This document shows positions 51,124 to 59,715 of a stretch of 64,000 nt of DNA, piece by piece. The notes beneath the pieces were generated by a model. It saw only the letters and a program-made list of their open reading frames with translations, made no database searches and was not told the origin of the DNA. How positions within the stretch are numbered: the stretch's first letter is position 1; every line of letters begins with the position of its first letter. Source of the stretch: Enorma burkinafasonensis (lineage in GTDB: Bacteria; Actinomycetota; Coriobacteriia; Coriobacteriales; Coriobacteriaceae); contig NZ_LR597506.1 of NCBI RefSeq assembly GCF_902150035.1, forward strand, positions 62,001 to 126,000, given 5' to 3'. Made by a program: the position numbers and the translations under genes.

Positions 51124-52740
51124 CTACGCGGTCTTCGAGATGTTGACCTCGGAGTTCACGACATAGACCAGGTTATCGGCGCGCTGCACGAAGCCCTGGA
51201 CGTTCTTGGAGAGACCGTTCTTGGAGTTGGCCGTGCTGTACACGATCATGGGGCATTGTTCCACGATGATGCGCAGCGCCTGCTTGTAGAGGTCCGCGCG
51301 CTCATCCTGGTCGGTGACCTCGAGAGCCTGCTGGAGCAGGTCGTCGACCTCGGGCATGCTGAAGCGCCCGGAGTTCCCGTTGCCGCCGATCTCCGAGGTG
51401 CTGAACAGCTTGTTCAGGAAGAAGTACGGATCGGGGTACCACGTCCAGCTCATGCCGACCATGTCGCTCTCGCCGGACGAAGCGTTCGAGGAGAGCGTGG
51501 CCCAGTCGTTCTGATGGATCGTGAGGTCGATGTTCAGGGTCTCCTTAAGCTGCTGCTGGAGCACCGTGCCCACATCGAGGCTCGTCGTGGTGTTCCCCGT
51601 GTACAGATCGATCGCGAAACCGTCCGGATAGCCGGCGCTGGCAAGGAGCTCCTTGGCGCCCTCGGGGTCGTGCGCCGGGACGAGTTCCTCGATGGACTCA
51701 TCGTAGCCCCAACTACCGCGCGGCAGCGGAACCGATGCCACGGTCGCTCCGCCGTAGGGGTAGGCGGCAGCGAGGATCTCCTCGCGGTCGATCGCCATGA
51801 GGATCGCACGGCGCACGTCGAGGCTGGCCGTGGGGCCATTGACCATGTTCATGTAGATGTAGTTGAAGTTCAGGCCCTCCTGCTGTTCCACGATGTAGTC
51901 AGAGTTCTCCGAAACGGTCTGCAGCGACTCGCCGCCCAGGTCGGTGACGAGATCGACCTCGCCGGTGAACAGGGCGTTTGCCTGCTGCGTGGAGTCGGTG
52001 ATGACCTTCCAGACCACGCCGTCGAGGTTCGGGCGGTCGCCCCAGTAGCCCTCGTGGCGCTTGAGCTCGGTCTGCTGGTCGCGCGTGAACTGAACCATCT
52101 GGAAGGGGCCGGTGCCCACCAGGTGCTCGCCGAAGTTGTCGCCCCAGCCCTCGACCTCCTCCTTGGGGAGGATGGCGTTGCCGCCATCGGTGAGCGCCGT
52201 GAGGAAGGCGGAGTTCGGGGTCTTGAGGACGCACTCGATCTCGGTGTCGGAGATCACGTTGCAGTGATCGAGCATGTCGAGGCGGTTGTTGGTGGACTCG
52301 ACGTTGGAGCGCTCGAGGGAGTACTTCACGTCATCGGCGGTCATGGCGCGGCCATCCTGGTATTCACCGGGCTGGAACTTCGCGTCGTCGCGCAGGGTGA
52401 AGGTATAGGTGAGACCGTCGTCGGAGATGGTCCACTCGGTCGCCAAGCAGGGCACGATCTCGGTGAGGTCCATGGAGTACTGGACGAGCGTGTCGCAGAC
52501 GGTGTTGATGATCTGCGACTCATAGACGCCGGTGTACTTGACCGGGTCGAGAAGGGCCGGCGAGGCGGTGAGCGAGATGCTCAGGGTGCCGCCCTCGGCA
52601 ACCTCCCCGCTGCCGGCGGAACCGGTGCCGCCCTCAGAGGAGCAGCCCGCGACGGAGAGCGCGGCGCCCGTGAGGCCCACGGCGCCCAGCCCGCTCAGGA
52701 AGCCGCGACGCGATACGGTCTTGCTGGTAAGTTTGCTCAT
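51124..52740 (-). CDS. oppA: Oligopeptide-binding lipoprotein OppA, copy 1
   Basis: The 538-residue lipoprotein has a twin-Arg signal (VSRRGFLSGLG) and lipobox VAGC, followed by a Gly/Ser-rich linker. The mature part is an extracellular solute-binding family 5 protein (LTYTFTLRDDAKFQPG, TRDQQTELKRHEGYWG). It delivers peptides to OppBC. It heads the oppABCDF order and lies 77 bases after the C1 peptidase gene. It is a close paralog of the protein at 54527-56140. Confidence 0.93.
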   Translation of the reverse strand: MSKLTSKTVSRRGFLSGLGAVGLTGAALSVAGCSSEGGTGSAGSGEVAEGGTLSISLTASPALLDPVKYTGVYESQIINTVCDTLVQYSMDLTEIVPCLATEWTISDDGLTYTFTLRDDAKFQPGEYQDGRAMTADDVKYSLERSNVESTNNRLDMLDHCNVISDTEIECVLKTPNSAFLTALTDGGNAILPKEEVEGWGDNFGEHLVGTGPFQMVQFTRDQQTELKRHEGYWGDRPNLDGVVWKVITDSTQQANALFTGEVDLVTDLGGESLQTVSENSDYIVEQQEGLNFNYIYMNMVNGPTASLDVRRAILMAIDREEILAAAYPYGGATVASVPLPRGSWGYDESIEELVPAHDPEGAKELLASAGYPDGFAIDLYTGNTTTSLDVGTVLQQQLKETLNIDLTIHQNDWATLSSNASSGESDMVGMSWTWYPDPYFFLNKLFSTSEIGGNGNSGRFSMPEVDDLLQQALEVTDQDERADLYKQALRIIVEQCPMIVYSTANSKNGLSKNVQGFVQRADNLVYVVNSEVNISKTA

Positions 52741-52817
52741 GTTCCATTCCCTCCATTTCGAAAGGACCTATTGTCACAGGCCCGCGCGGAACGCCGCGGG
52801 CCCGTGAGATACCGTCG

Positions 52818-54263
52818 TTACCAGGCGCGGTAGTTGATGAAGCCGTCCCACGGGTCCACGTGATCCACAGGGAGCGTGTCGCGCAGCCTGAGCACCTCGT
52901 CCGGCACGAACCGGCGCTCCACCACGACGTCGCCGCCGTAGGTGCGCCACCAGTCGCGGCTGATGATGAGGTAGCCGTTCTTGCACTGCTCGGCACCCCA
53001 GCTGTTCTCCACGCGCCAGGCAACGGGCTCGCCCGCCTCGTCGAGCTGCACGCCCTGGAAGGCCATGCAGTGCGACATGCCGGTACCGTTGAGATCGAGG
53101 TTGTCGCCGCGGTCGATCGAGAGGTCGATGTCGAAGAGGCCCTCCAGGTCGAGCGAGTCGGTCGCGAGGACGCCCGCGAAGTCGGTGTCGCCGCGCAGGG
53201 TGCGCTTGCCCACGTCGCACATCATGTACGCGGGGACCCCGCCCTTGAGCGAGGCGATCACGGCCTGCTCCACCACGGGCATCTCCATGTTGAGGAGGCG
53301 CAGCGGACGGCCGCCCACCACCGCGTCGAACCAATCGACACCGTAGAGATGACCGAAGGGGCGCGTGTCGCCGGGCATGCTCACGAGCTCGATGTAGTCC
53401 TCGGGGTTGAAGCGCGCGTAGCGCTCCAGGAACTCGAGCGGGGTCACGCCGTGGTCGCGCAGGATGCGGCGACCGTCCGCGGTGACCTCGACCTTGGAGG
53501 CGTCCACGTCCGCATGTGCGCCCACCTCGAAATCGAAGTCGAACGCCAGCGGAGGCTCGCCCAGGCAGCAGCACAGGAAGCGATGGATCTCATCGAGCAT
53601 GTCGGCCTTCGCGGCCTCGAGCTCGTCGGCGCCGGCGCCTTCGCCCGCACGGTCGCGCAGGATGGCAGCGTCGCGGATGAGGATATCGCCCAGCACCTCG
53701 TTCATGTACTTCGTATCGAGCGTGCAGGCCGTCTCGGGCATCGCGTCCTTGGGCACGGCGCCCCACTTCTCCAGGATGCTCGCGCAGAACATGAACTGGC
53801 CGCCATCCGATGCGGTGTGCAGGGTCAGGTGGTACACCAGCCGGTCGTTCGCCGAGCGGTCCGCCGTCTGGATGATGCGCTCCAGGAAGGAGTTCGACTT
53901 CTCGAGCTTCTCGTAGAACGTGGTGTAGGCCTGTGAGAACTCGAAGTCGTCGACGTCGAGGATCCCCAAGGTGCGCGCACGTACGACGTTGAGCGTCGAG
54001 AACATCCAGCAGCGACCGGACTTGTGCTGGTGCGTAACGGTCTTGGCGGCATCAAGCGAGACCCCGTAGGTATCCTTATAGGCACGGCACGCGCGCTGGT
54101 CTCGCGCCGCCGCGGCGATGCCCATCGAGGTCACGGCGTTGCGGGCGATACGGTTCGCGCGGCTCGAGGCGAACCCCTCCGTGAGTGCATTGATGCGCTC
54201 AGGGTCGACCGCACCGCCCGGGACGCGGTCACAGAGGTCATTCTGGACGTTCGTGCTATCCAT
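52818..54263 (-). CDS. pepC: C1-family aminopeptidase, bleomycin hydrolase/PepC type
   Basis: The 481-residue cysteine peptidase has the nucleophile Cys in GRCWMFS near 84, the catalytic His in GMSHCMAFQG near 383 and Asn in VENSWG near 405, as in PepC. Such enzymes form hexameric barrels and trim N-terminal residues from peptides in the cytoplasm. The ATG at 54263 follows AAGGACTG. It lies between two oppA genes, a clear functional link between peptide import and breakdown. Confidence 0.93.
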   Translation of the reverse strand: MDSTNVQNDLCDRVPGGAVDPERINALTEGFASSRANRIARNAVTSMGIAAAARDQRACRAYKDTYGVSLDAAKTVTHQHKSGRCWMFSTLNVVRARTLGILDVDDFEFSQAYTTFYEKLEKSNSFLERIIQTADRSANDRLVYHLTLHTASDGGQFMFCASILEKWGAVPKDAMPETACTLDTKYMNEVLGDILIRDAAILRDRAGEGAGADELEAAKADMLDEIHRFLCCCLGEPPLAFDFDFEVGAHADVDASKVEVTADGRRILRDHGVTPLEFLERYARFNPEDYIELVSMPGDTRPFGHLYGVDWFDAVVGGRPLRLLNMEMPVVEQAVIASLKGGVPAYMMCDVGKRTLRGDTDFAGVLATDSLDLEGLFDIDLSIDRGDNLDLNGTGMSHCMAFQGVQLDEAGEPVAWRVENSWGAEQCKNGYLIISRDWWRTYGGDVVVERRFVPDEVLRLRDTLPVDHVDPWDGFINYRAW

Positions 54264-54341
54264 GCTCCACAGTCCTTTCCTGCACTCCACCTGCATATTT
54301 GCCGGCGCGGTATGGATATAGCTCCAGCAATTTACCAGTAA

Positions 54342-54347
54342 ACTATA
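54342..54347 (-). promoter_or_regulatory. -10 element before pepC
   Basis: The minus strand reads TATAGT in an AT-rich patch. A -35 is not clear. The space between oppA2 and pepC (54264-54526) holds this and the terminator at 54421-54451 and no gene. Confidence 0.4.
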
Positions 54348-54420
54348 GGATGAATCGTGATGTCTGCATACCCCTTCGCCTCAATTCACCCATCGGTAAC
54401 ACTTTATTCCGGCAAAGCGA

Positions 54421-54451
54421 CGGCGCCGCGCGGTGTTCCCGCACGGCGCCG
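54421..54451 (-). terminator. Terminator after oppA2
   Basis: CGGCGCCG (54421-54428) pairs with 54444-54451, extended by GCG/CGC. TCGCTTTGCC follows on the minus strand. Confidence 0.65.
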
Positions 54452-54526
54452 CTTACATGCGCCCCCTTGTGCACGGCCGCGTGCTTCCAACCATCGCCCG
54501 TAGCGATAGCCGAAGCCACCTGGTCG

Positions 54527-56140
54527 CTAGGCGGACTTGGACATGTTCACCTCGGAGTTCACGACGTACACGAGCTGGTCGGCACGCTGGACGTAACCCT
54601 GGACCCCCTGCGTGAGGCCCGTGCAGACCTCCTCGGTCGCGTAGACCAGCATCGGGTCCTTCTCCACGATCTTCGCGAGCGCCTGCTTGTACAGGTCGGC
54701 GCGAGCATCCTGGTCGGTCACCTCCAGCGCCTGCTGGAGCAGGTCGTCGACCTCGGGGTCGTTGAAGCCCGCGCCGTTGCCCAAGGCCCCGATCTCGGAG
54801 CTTGCGAACAGCTTGTTCAGGAAGAAGTACGGGTCGGGATACCAGCTCCAGCCCATGGCGTAGATGTCGGCCTGACCGGCTGCGGCGATCTCGGAGAAGG
54901 CGCCCCAGTCGTTGGTGTTGATCTCGACGTCGACGTTCAGGTTCTCCTTGAGCTGCTGCTGGAAGACGGTGGCCACGTCGAGGCGCTGGGTCGTGTTGCT
55001 CGTGTAGTACTTGAGCGAGAAGCCATCGGGGTATCCCGCCTCGGCGAGCAGCTCGCGGGCACCCTCGGGATCGTAGGCCGGCACGGTCTCCTCGACGGCC
55101 GCGTCATAGCCCCAGCTCCCCTTGGGCAGCGGGAGCGTCGCCTCGGAGGCCCCGCCGTACGGGTAGCCGGCGGCGATGAGATCCTCGCGGTTCACGGCCA
55201 TGAGGATAGCCTTGCGCACACGCTGGTCGGCGGTCGGGCCGTTCACCATGTTCATGTAGATGTAGGCGATGTTGAGGCCATCCATCTGGTCGACCACGTA
55301 GTTTGAGTCGCCTTCGACCGTCTGCAGCGACTCGCCCTTGAGGTCGGTGACCATGTCGACATCGCCGGTGAAGAGCGCGTTCGCCGACTGTGTGGCGTCG
55401 GTGATGACCTTGAAGACCACGCCATCGAGGTTAGGCTTCTCGCCCCAGTACCCGTCGTGACGGACGAGCTCGGTCTGCTGGTCGCGCGTGAACTGCTTGA
55501 GCGCGAACGGACCGGTGCCCACGAGGTGCTCGCCGAAGCTGTCGCCCCAGCCCTCGACCTCCTCCTTGGGGACGATCGCGTTGCCCGCGTCGGTGAGAGC
55601 CGTCAGGAACGACGCGTTCGGGCCGGTCAGCACGCATTCGATCTCGGTGTCGGAGATGACGTTGCAGTGGTCGAGCATGTCGAGGCGGTTCATGGAGGAC
55701 TCGTTCGCGGAGCGCTCAAGCGAGTACTTGATGTCCTCAGCGGTCATGACGCGGCCCTCCTGGTACTCGCCAGCCTGGAAGACGGCGTCGTCGCGCAGGG
55801 TGAACGTGTAGGTGGCGCCGTCATCGGAGATGGCCCACTCGGTGGCGAGGCAGGGAACGATCTCGGTGAGGTCCATGGAGTACTGCACGACGGTGTCGCA
55901 CACGTTGTTGATGATCTGCGACTCGTACACGCCGGTGTAGCGGGCGGGGTCGAGATAGGCAGGCGACGAGGCGAGCGAGATGCTGAGCGTGCCGCCCTCG
56001 GCGGCGCCGGAGCCGCTGCCCGACCCGCCCTGCTCGGACGAGCATCCGGCCATGCCTAGGACCGCTCCCGCCGCGCCGACGACACCCAGGCCGCCCAGAA
56101 GACCGCGGCGCGAGACGCACTTGCTGGTAAGAAGATCCAT
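54527..56140 (-). CDS. Oligopeptide-binding lipoprotein OppA, copy 2
   Basis: The 537-residue lipoprotein has a VSRRGLLGGLG signal and lipobox MAGC. It aligns over its whole length with the OppA at 51124 and shares long identical stretches (for example YTGVYESQIIN and YSMDLTEIVPCLATEW). It may widen the range of peptides brought to the same OppBCDF. The ATG at 56140 follows GGAGGAC. It has its own terminator, so its level can be set apart from the transporter. Confidence 0.93.
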   Translation of the reverse strand: MDLLTSKCVSRRGLLGGLGVVGAAGAVLGMAGCSSEQGGSGSGSGAAEGGTLSISLASSPAYLDPARYTGVYESQIINNVCDTVVQYSMDLTEIVPCLATEWAISDDGATYTFTLRDDAVFQAGEYQEGRVMTAEDIKYSLERSANESSMNRLDMLDHCNVISDTEIECVLTGPNASFLTALTDAGNAIVPKEEVEGWGDSFGEHLVGTGPFALKQFTRDQQTELVRHDGYWGEKPNLDGVVFKVITDATQSANALFTGDVDMVTDLKGESLQTVEGDSNYVVDQMDGLNIAYIYMNMVNGPTADQRVRKAILMAVNREDLIAAGYPYGGASEATLPLPKGSWGYDAAVEETVPAYDPEGARELLAEAGYPDGFSLKYYTSNTTQRLDVATVFQQQLKENLNVDVEINTNDWGAFSEIAAAGQADIYAMGWSWYPDPYFFLNKLFASSEIGALGNGAGFNDPEVDDLLQQALEVTDQDARADLYKQALAKIVEKDPMLVYATEEVCTGLTQGVQGYVQRADQLVYVVNSEVNMSKSA

Positions 56141-56513
56141 GTTGTCCTCCTTTGCTTTGCGCGGCGAGACGGCCCGGCAGAGCGCCGGCTTGCCGCGCCA
56201 CTCCATGCCCCATGCATGTGAGGCGAATATAGGGTGCGAGCACCTCTGTGACCAACTCATTGCCAACAGTTCATCTGCCGGTAACACTCCAGCCCCAAAA
56301 AAGCATAACAAGTTCTTCGGAATACAAGAATGTTGAGATGAGGCGCGAGCGAGACCCATGACGTGCGCTCGACCCCATAGGATCGGGGGCTGAGGCCCCT
56401 ATGGAACGGCGGTCCCATGAGACTCACCGTCGCCACCCCTGCGCACCTCGACGCGTATATAATGCTTCTGTACATCCGCAACGGGCGCACGCGCCCTCGA
56501 AAGGAGCCATTCC
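56141..56513. promoter_or_regulatory. Divergent control region between oppA2 and the DUF1177 gene
   Basis: On the plus side a perfect -10 TATAAT lies at 56458-56463, about 50 bases before the DUF1177 start, with no good -35. On the minus side TTCTTG, 17 bases, TATGCT (about 56305-56335) may drive oppA2. Between them CCATAGG (56375-56381) and CCTATGG (56398-56404) form an inverted repeat that could bind a shared regulator. Confidence 0.5.
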
Positions 56514-57452
56514 ATGCTGTTCCGCCAACTGCTCGAGATCTACGACCTCATCGACAAGCCCCAGGCAAACGGCGAGGAGGTAGCTGAGCTGCTGCGCACC
56601 CGCGGAGCCACCGACGTAACGGTCCAGACCATCGACAACGAGCGCGGCTCGACTGACTGCATCAAGGTCCTCATCCCCGGCTCGAACGGCAAGAGCCAGG
56701 GCGGTGACGCTCCCACGCTCGGCGTGGTCGGCCGTCTCGGCGGCCTCGGCGCTCGCCCCGAGCTCATCGGTGCCGTCTCCGACGGCGATGGTGCGCTCGC
56801 CGCGCTCACCTGTGCGCTCAAGCTCGTCGAGATGCACGCTGCCGGCGACGTGCTCCCCGGCGACGTCATCGTGGCCACCCACATCTGCCCCGACGCGCCC
56901 ACGCTCCCGCACGAGCCCGTGCCCTTCATGGACTCGCCCATCGACATGGAGACCATGAACCGCATGGAGGTTGACCCGCGCATGGAGGCCATCGTCTCCA
57001 TCGACACCACCAAGGGCAACCGCATCATCAACGTGAACGGCATCGCCATCTCCCCCACCACCAAGGAGGGCTACATCCTTCCCGTCGCCAACGACCTCAT
57101 GGACGTCATGACGCGCGTGACCGGCAAGATGCCGCAGGTGTTCGCCCTGTCCCAGCAGGACATCACCCCCTACGGTAACGACCTCTACCACCTGAACAGC
57201 ATCCTGCAGCCCACCACCGCCACGACGGCCCCCGTCGTCGGCGTGGCCATCGCCACCGAGCAGATGGTCGCCGGCTGCGCCACGGGCGCGACGCATGGCT
57301 CCGACGTTGAGGAGGCGGCGCGCTTCGCCCTCGAGGTCGCCAAGCTCTTCGGCGCCGGGAGCTGCAAGTTCTACGACGAGGAGCAGTGGGCGCACCTCGT
57401 CGAGCTCTACGGCACCATGGAGCGCTACCAGACCATGGGCGACGCGAAGTAA
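56514..57452 (+). CDS. DUF1177 family protein
   Basis: The 312-residue protein has the family's strongly conserved blocks: IDNERGSTDCIKVLIPG, GGDAPTLGVVGRLGGLGARP, ATHICPDAPTLPHEPVPFMDSP, IVSIDTTKGNR and ATGATHGSDVEEA. Its function is unknown. The many His, Asp and Cys in conserved positions suggest a metal-dependent or hydrolytic role, which is inference. The ATG follows AAAGGAGC. AroM follows 87 bases later and the peptide transport island is divergent. Confidence 0.9.
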   Translation: MLFRQLLEIYDLIDKPQANGEEVAELLRTRGATDVTVQTIDNERGSTDCIKVLIPGSNGKSQGGDAPTLGVVGRLGGLGARPELIGAVSDGDGALAALTCALKLVEMHAAGDVLPGDVIVATHICPDAPTLPHEPVPFMDSPIDMETMNRMEVDPRMEAIVSIDTTKGNRIINVNGIAISPTTKEGYILPVANDLMDVMTRVTGKMPQVFALSQQDITPYGNDLYHLNSILQPTTATTAPVVGVAIATEQMVAGCATGATHGSDVEEAARFALEVAKLFGAGSCKFYDEEQWAHLVELYGTMERYQTMGDAK

Positions 57453-57539
57453 CGCATCGCCTCGATGAGAGGGGCCCGCACGCGGGCCCCTTCTGTTTTC
57501 CGCCCAGCCAGGGCGCGGGACACGCGAAAGGAAGGGCAT

Positions 57540-58211
57540 ATGAGGACCATCGCCGGGATCACCGTCGGCCAGGCGCCGCGGGTCGACATGACGGACGACA
57601 TCCGCAGCAGGCTCGCGCCCGGGCTCGAGCTCGTTGAATACGGCGCGCTCGACGACATGACCCTCGAGGATGTCGAACGCGAGCTCAAGCCCCTCCCCGG
57701 CGAGGAGGTGCTCGTCTCGCGCATGCGCGACGGGCGGCAGGCGACGTTCTCGGGCACACGGATCGTCCCCCTCGTCCAGCAGCGCATCGACGAGGCGGAG
57801 GCCGCGGGCGCCGATGCGATCATCCTGCTCTGCACCGGGGGCTTTCCGCAGCTGCGCCACCGCGTCCCGCTGATCGTGCCGCAGCCCCTGTTCTACAGCG
57901 TCGCCCATGCCCTCGCGGGCGGACGGACCATCGCCGTCATGGTCCCCGATGCCGCCCAGGTCGAGCAGGCGCATGTCTGGTGGGGCAAGGCCGGCCTCAC
58001 CATCAAGACGGTCCAGGCATCACCCTATGGTGACCTCGACGCCATCGCCCGCGCGGCGCGCTCCCTGCGCGACAGCGGCTGCGCGTTCCTCTGCCTCGAT
58101 TGCATGGGTTTCTCGACGAAGATGCGCGAGGTCGCCCGCCGCGAATCGGGCCTCGACGTCCTTCTGCCCCGGACCTTGGTGGCAAGCACCGTCTCGGAGC
58201 TCCTGGGCTAG
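57540..58211 (+). CDS. AroM family protein
   Basis: The 223-residue protein begins GITVGQAPRVDMTDDI and carries LCTGGFP and LDCMGFSTKMR, the AroM signature, which resembles aspartate/glutamate racemases with two cysteines facing each other. AroM has no established activity. It is paired with DUF1177, a pairing that suggests a shared step, perhaps on amino acids freed from peptides. The ATG follows AAAGGAAGG. Confidence 0.88.
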   Translation: MRTIAGITVGQAPRVDMTDDIRSRLAPGLELVEYGALDDMTLEDVERELKPLPGEEVLVSRMRDGRQATFSGTRIVPLVQQRIDEAEAAGADAIILLCTGGFPQLRHRVPLIVPQPLFYSVAHALAGGRTIAVMVPDAAQVEQAHVWWGKAGLTIKTVQASPYGDLDAIARAARSLRDSGCAFLCLDCMGFSTKMREVARRESGLDVLLPRTLVASTVSELLG

Positions 58212-58243
58212 CCGCCGCGCCCTTATATAGGGCGCGCGGCGGC
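58211..58243 (+). terminator. Terminator of the DUF1177-AroM unit
   Basis: GCCGCCGCGCCC (58211-58222) pairs with the GGGCGCGCGGCGGC stretch (58230-58243) with a two-base bulge. TCTCTTTGG follows. Confidence 0.7.
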
Positions 58244-58259
58244 GTCTCTTTGGCATTAT

Positions 58260-58387
58260 TTCAAGTAGTAGGTACCTTTTCGGAAACGCCTTGATATAAC
58301 CGTCTTGCCGACCCATCATTTCGCAGGTATCGATCACGTTCTGCGCTCGGCTACTCGCGGGTATTCGAATAAGGTACCGACTACTTG
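58260..58387. repeat. Palindromic element, AAGGTACC family, copy 2
   Basis: The left arm at 58260-58280 (TTCAAGTAGTAGGTACCTTTT) and the right arm ending at 58387 are inverted copies (19 of 21). Compare the element at 10057-10196. It lies between the AroM terminator and the 3' end of the nuclease-like gene. Confidence 0.75.
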
Positions 58388-58453
58388 AAAAAGAGTTTGG
58401 CAACCGCAAATTCCCACCTGAAAATGTCCGCTGCCCTTGGAAATCATCGGCGT

Positions 58454-59521
58454 TCAGCCGCCTCGTCGGCCCAGTGCACCCCAATTGCAGAACAGCTCAT
58501 CGACCAAGTCGCGTTCGTACCGCTTCTGCCTGGCGGTCTTCTCCCTGTAGGTCACACCCAGTTTGGCAGCTACCATCTTTCTTACCTGCTCGAACCGGTA
58601 GTCGTCACGAAGCTGTTCATGGGTCAACAGCGCCATATCGATACCCATGATCTGCAAGCCGAGCAGCCTGTTCGCATCCGCTCCGGTCACCGCCCCTGGG
58701 CCGTGCACGGCTCTTCCCTGGCACTCCAGCCCGAAATCCCCGTGGTGCCCATCCGCCTCGAAAAACATATCAACGAACCCGCAGCTCCCGTCCGTGACGG
58801 CTCTCGCCGCCCGGCTGAACGCAACGCGGCGGTTGAGCTCAACCGGCCCGAATCCTTCTCCGCCGTAGAGACGGCTTCCGCACAGCCGCATGGCGGCGCG
58901 CGCTTCGAGGGGCGATGCGGCCACGCCCCTGATCTCGTCTATCGTGCGAGTAAAGGCTCGGTATCCCTTTCTGCCGTGCACCCGCCCAGCCATCGAGCAC
59001 AGCTCCTCGACGGTAACGAGCGGCGGCCGTCGCCATAATTCGGTTATGTTGCCCCGTTCGTCGACGACCGGCCGCCATCCATCGGACAGTCTCTTCGGCA
59101 GCTGCACCAAGGTCCGGGCCAAATCAAAGTGCTGCGGCAGCGTCTTGAACACGGTGAATGAGCCACATAGCTCGTACATTGCCATCGCGAGCCTGTATCG
59201 GTTCATCCGGCTCGCAAGAAGGAAGAGCGTGAAAGCCGGGGAGGTGACCTTGAGGTAGGCATCGACCTCCCATACGGCACCCGACGGAAGGGCGCCTTCC
59301 CACAGGATGCGATTCATGCCGCGCGATCGGTGGCATTCGGAACGGCTGCGCACCAAGACGTCCAGCGGGGTATCTAGATAGAGGAGGAACTTCTCGCGGC
59401 GCCCCAACCCGATACGGCCGGATAGCGTGGAGATATCGAGCGGTTCGTCGAGCGCCTGCAAGATTCGAGGCGGGATTCGATGATATTGAAATACCGACAG
59501 CCCGGCGATAACGGTCTCCAA
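58454..59521 (-). CDS. Uncharacterised protein, possible nuclease-fold C-terminus
   Basis: I cannot assign a known function. The 355-residue protein starts at TTG 59521, seven bases after GGAGG; a longer ATG start at 59563 has no site. The N-terminal half contains SPAFTLFLLA and MAMYELCGSFTVF. The C-terminal half has CGSRLYGGEGFGPVELNRRV, then FVDMFFEADGHHGDFGLECQG, ANRLLGLQIMGIDM and LTHEQL. The spacing of Asp, then Glu-x-Gln, then a conserved helix resembles Vsr/DUF559 PD-(D/E)XK nucleases. The gene stands alone and its codon use is less GC-extreme than its neighbours. Confidence 0.6.
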   Translation of the reverse strand: METVIAGLSVFQYHRIPPRILQALDEPLDISTLSGRIGLGRREKFLLYLDTPLDVLVRSRSECHRSRGMNRILWEGALPSGAVWEVDAYLKVTSPAFTLFLLASRMNRYRLAMAMYELCGSFTVFKTLPQHFDLARTLVQLPKRLSDGWRPVVDERGNITELWRRPPLVTVEELCSMAGRVHGRKGYRAFTRTIDEIRGVAASPLEARAAMRLCGSRLYGGEGFGPVELNRRVAFSRAARAVTDGSCGFVDMFFEADGHHGDFGLECQGRAVHGPGAVTGADANRLLGLQIMGIDMALLTHEQLRDDYRFEQVRKMVAAKLGVTYREKTARQKRYERDLVDELFCNWGALGRRGG

Positions 59522-59715
59522 GGGCGGACCTCCATTCGATGGACGTGAACCCACCGATACCATCAAGATCTGCCCAAAATCCGCCCGGCATCCAACCGAC
59601 TTCCTGCCGAAAGCTCACTCGCCTCGTTCCAGCTTCTTTCCATCCCAGTCAAATCGGGGTGCGCCGCACTCTCCCGTACGCACAATGACCCGCACCGCCT
59701 TGGACAATCCACGGA

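Noticed and set aside
59563-59566. ATG/TTG start at 59563-59566 for the nuclease-like gene
   Set aside because: No ribosome binding site precedes it, whereas TTG at 59521 follows GGAGG at seven bases.
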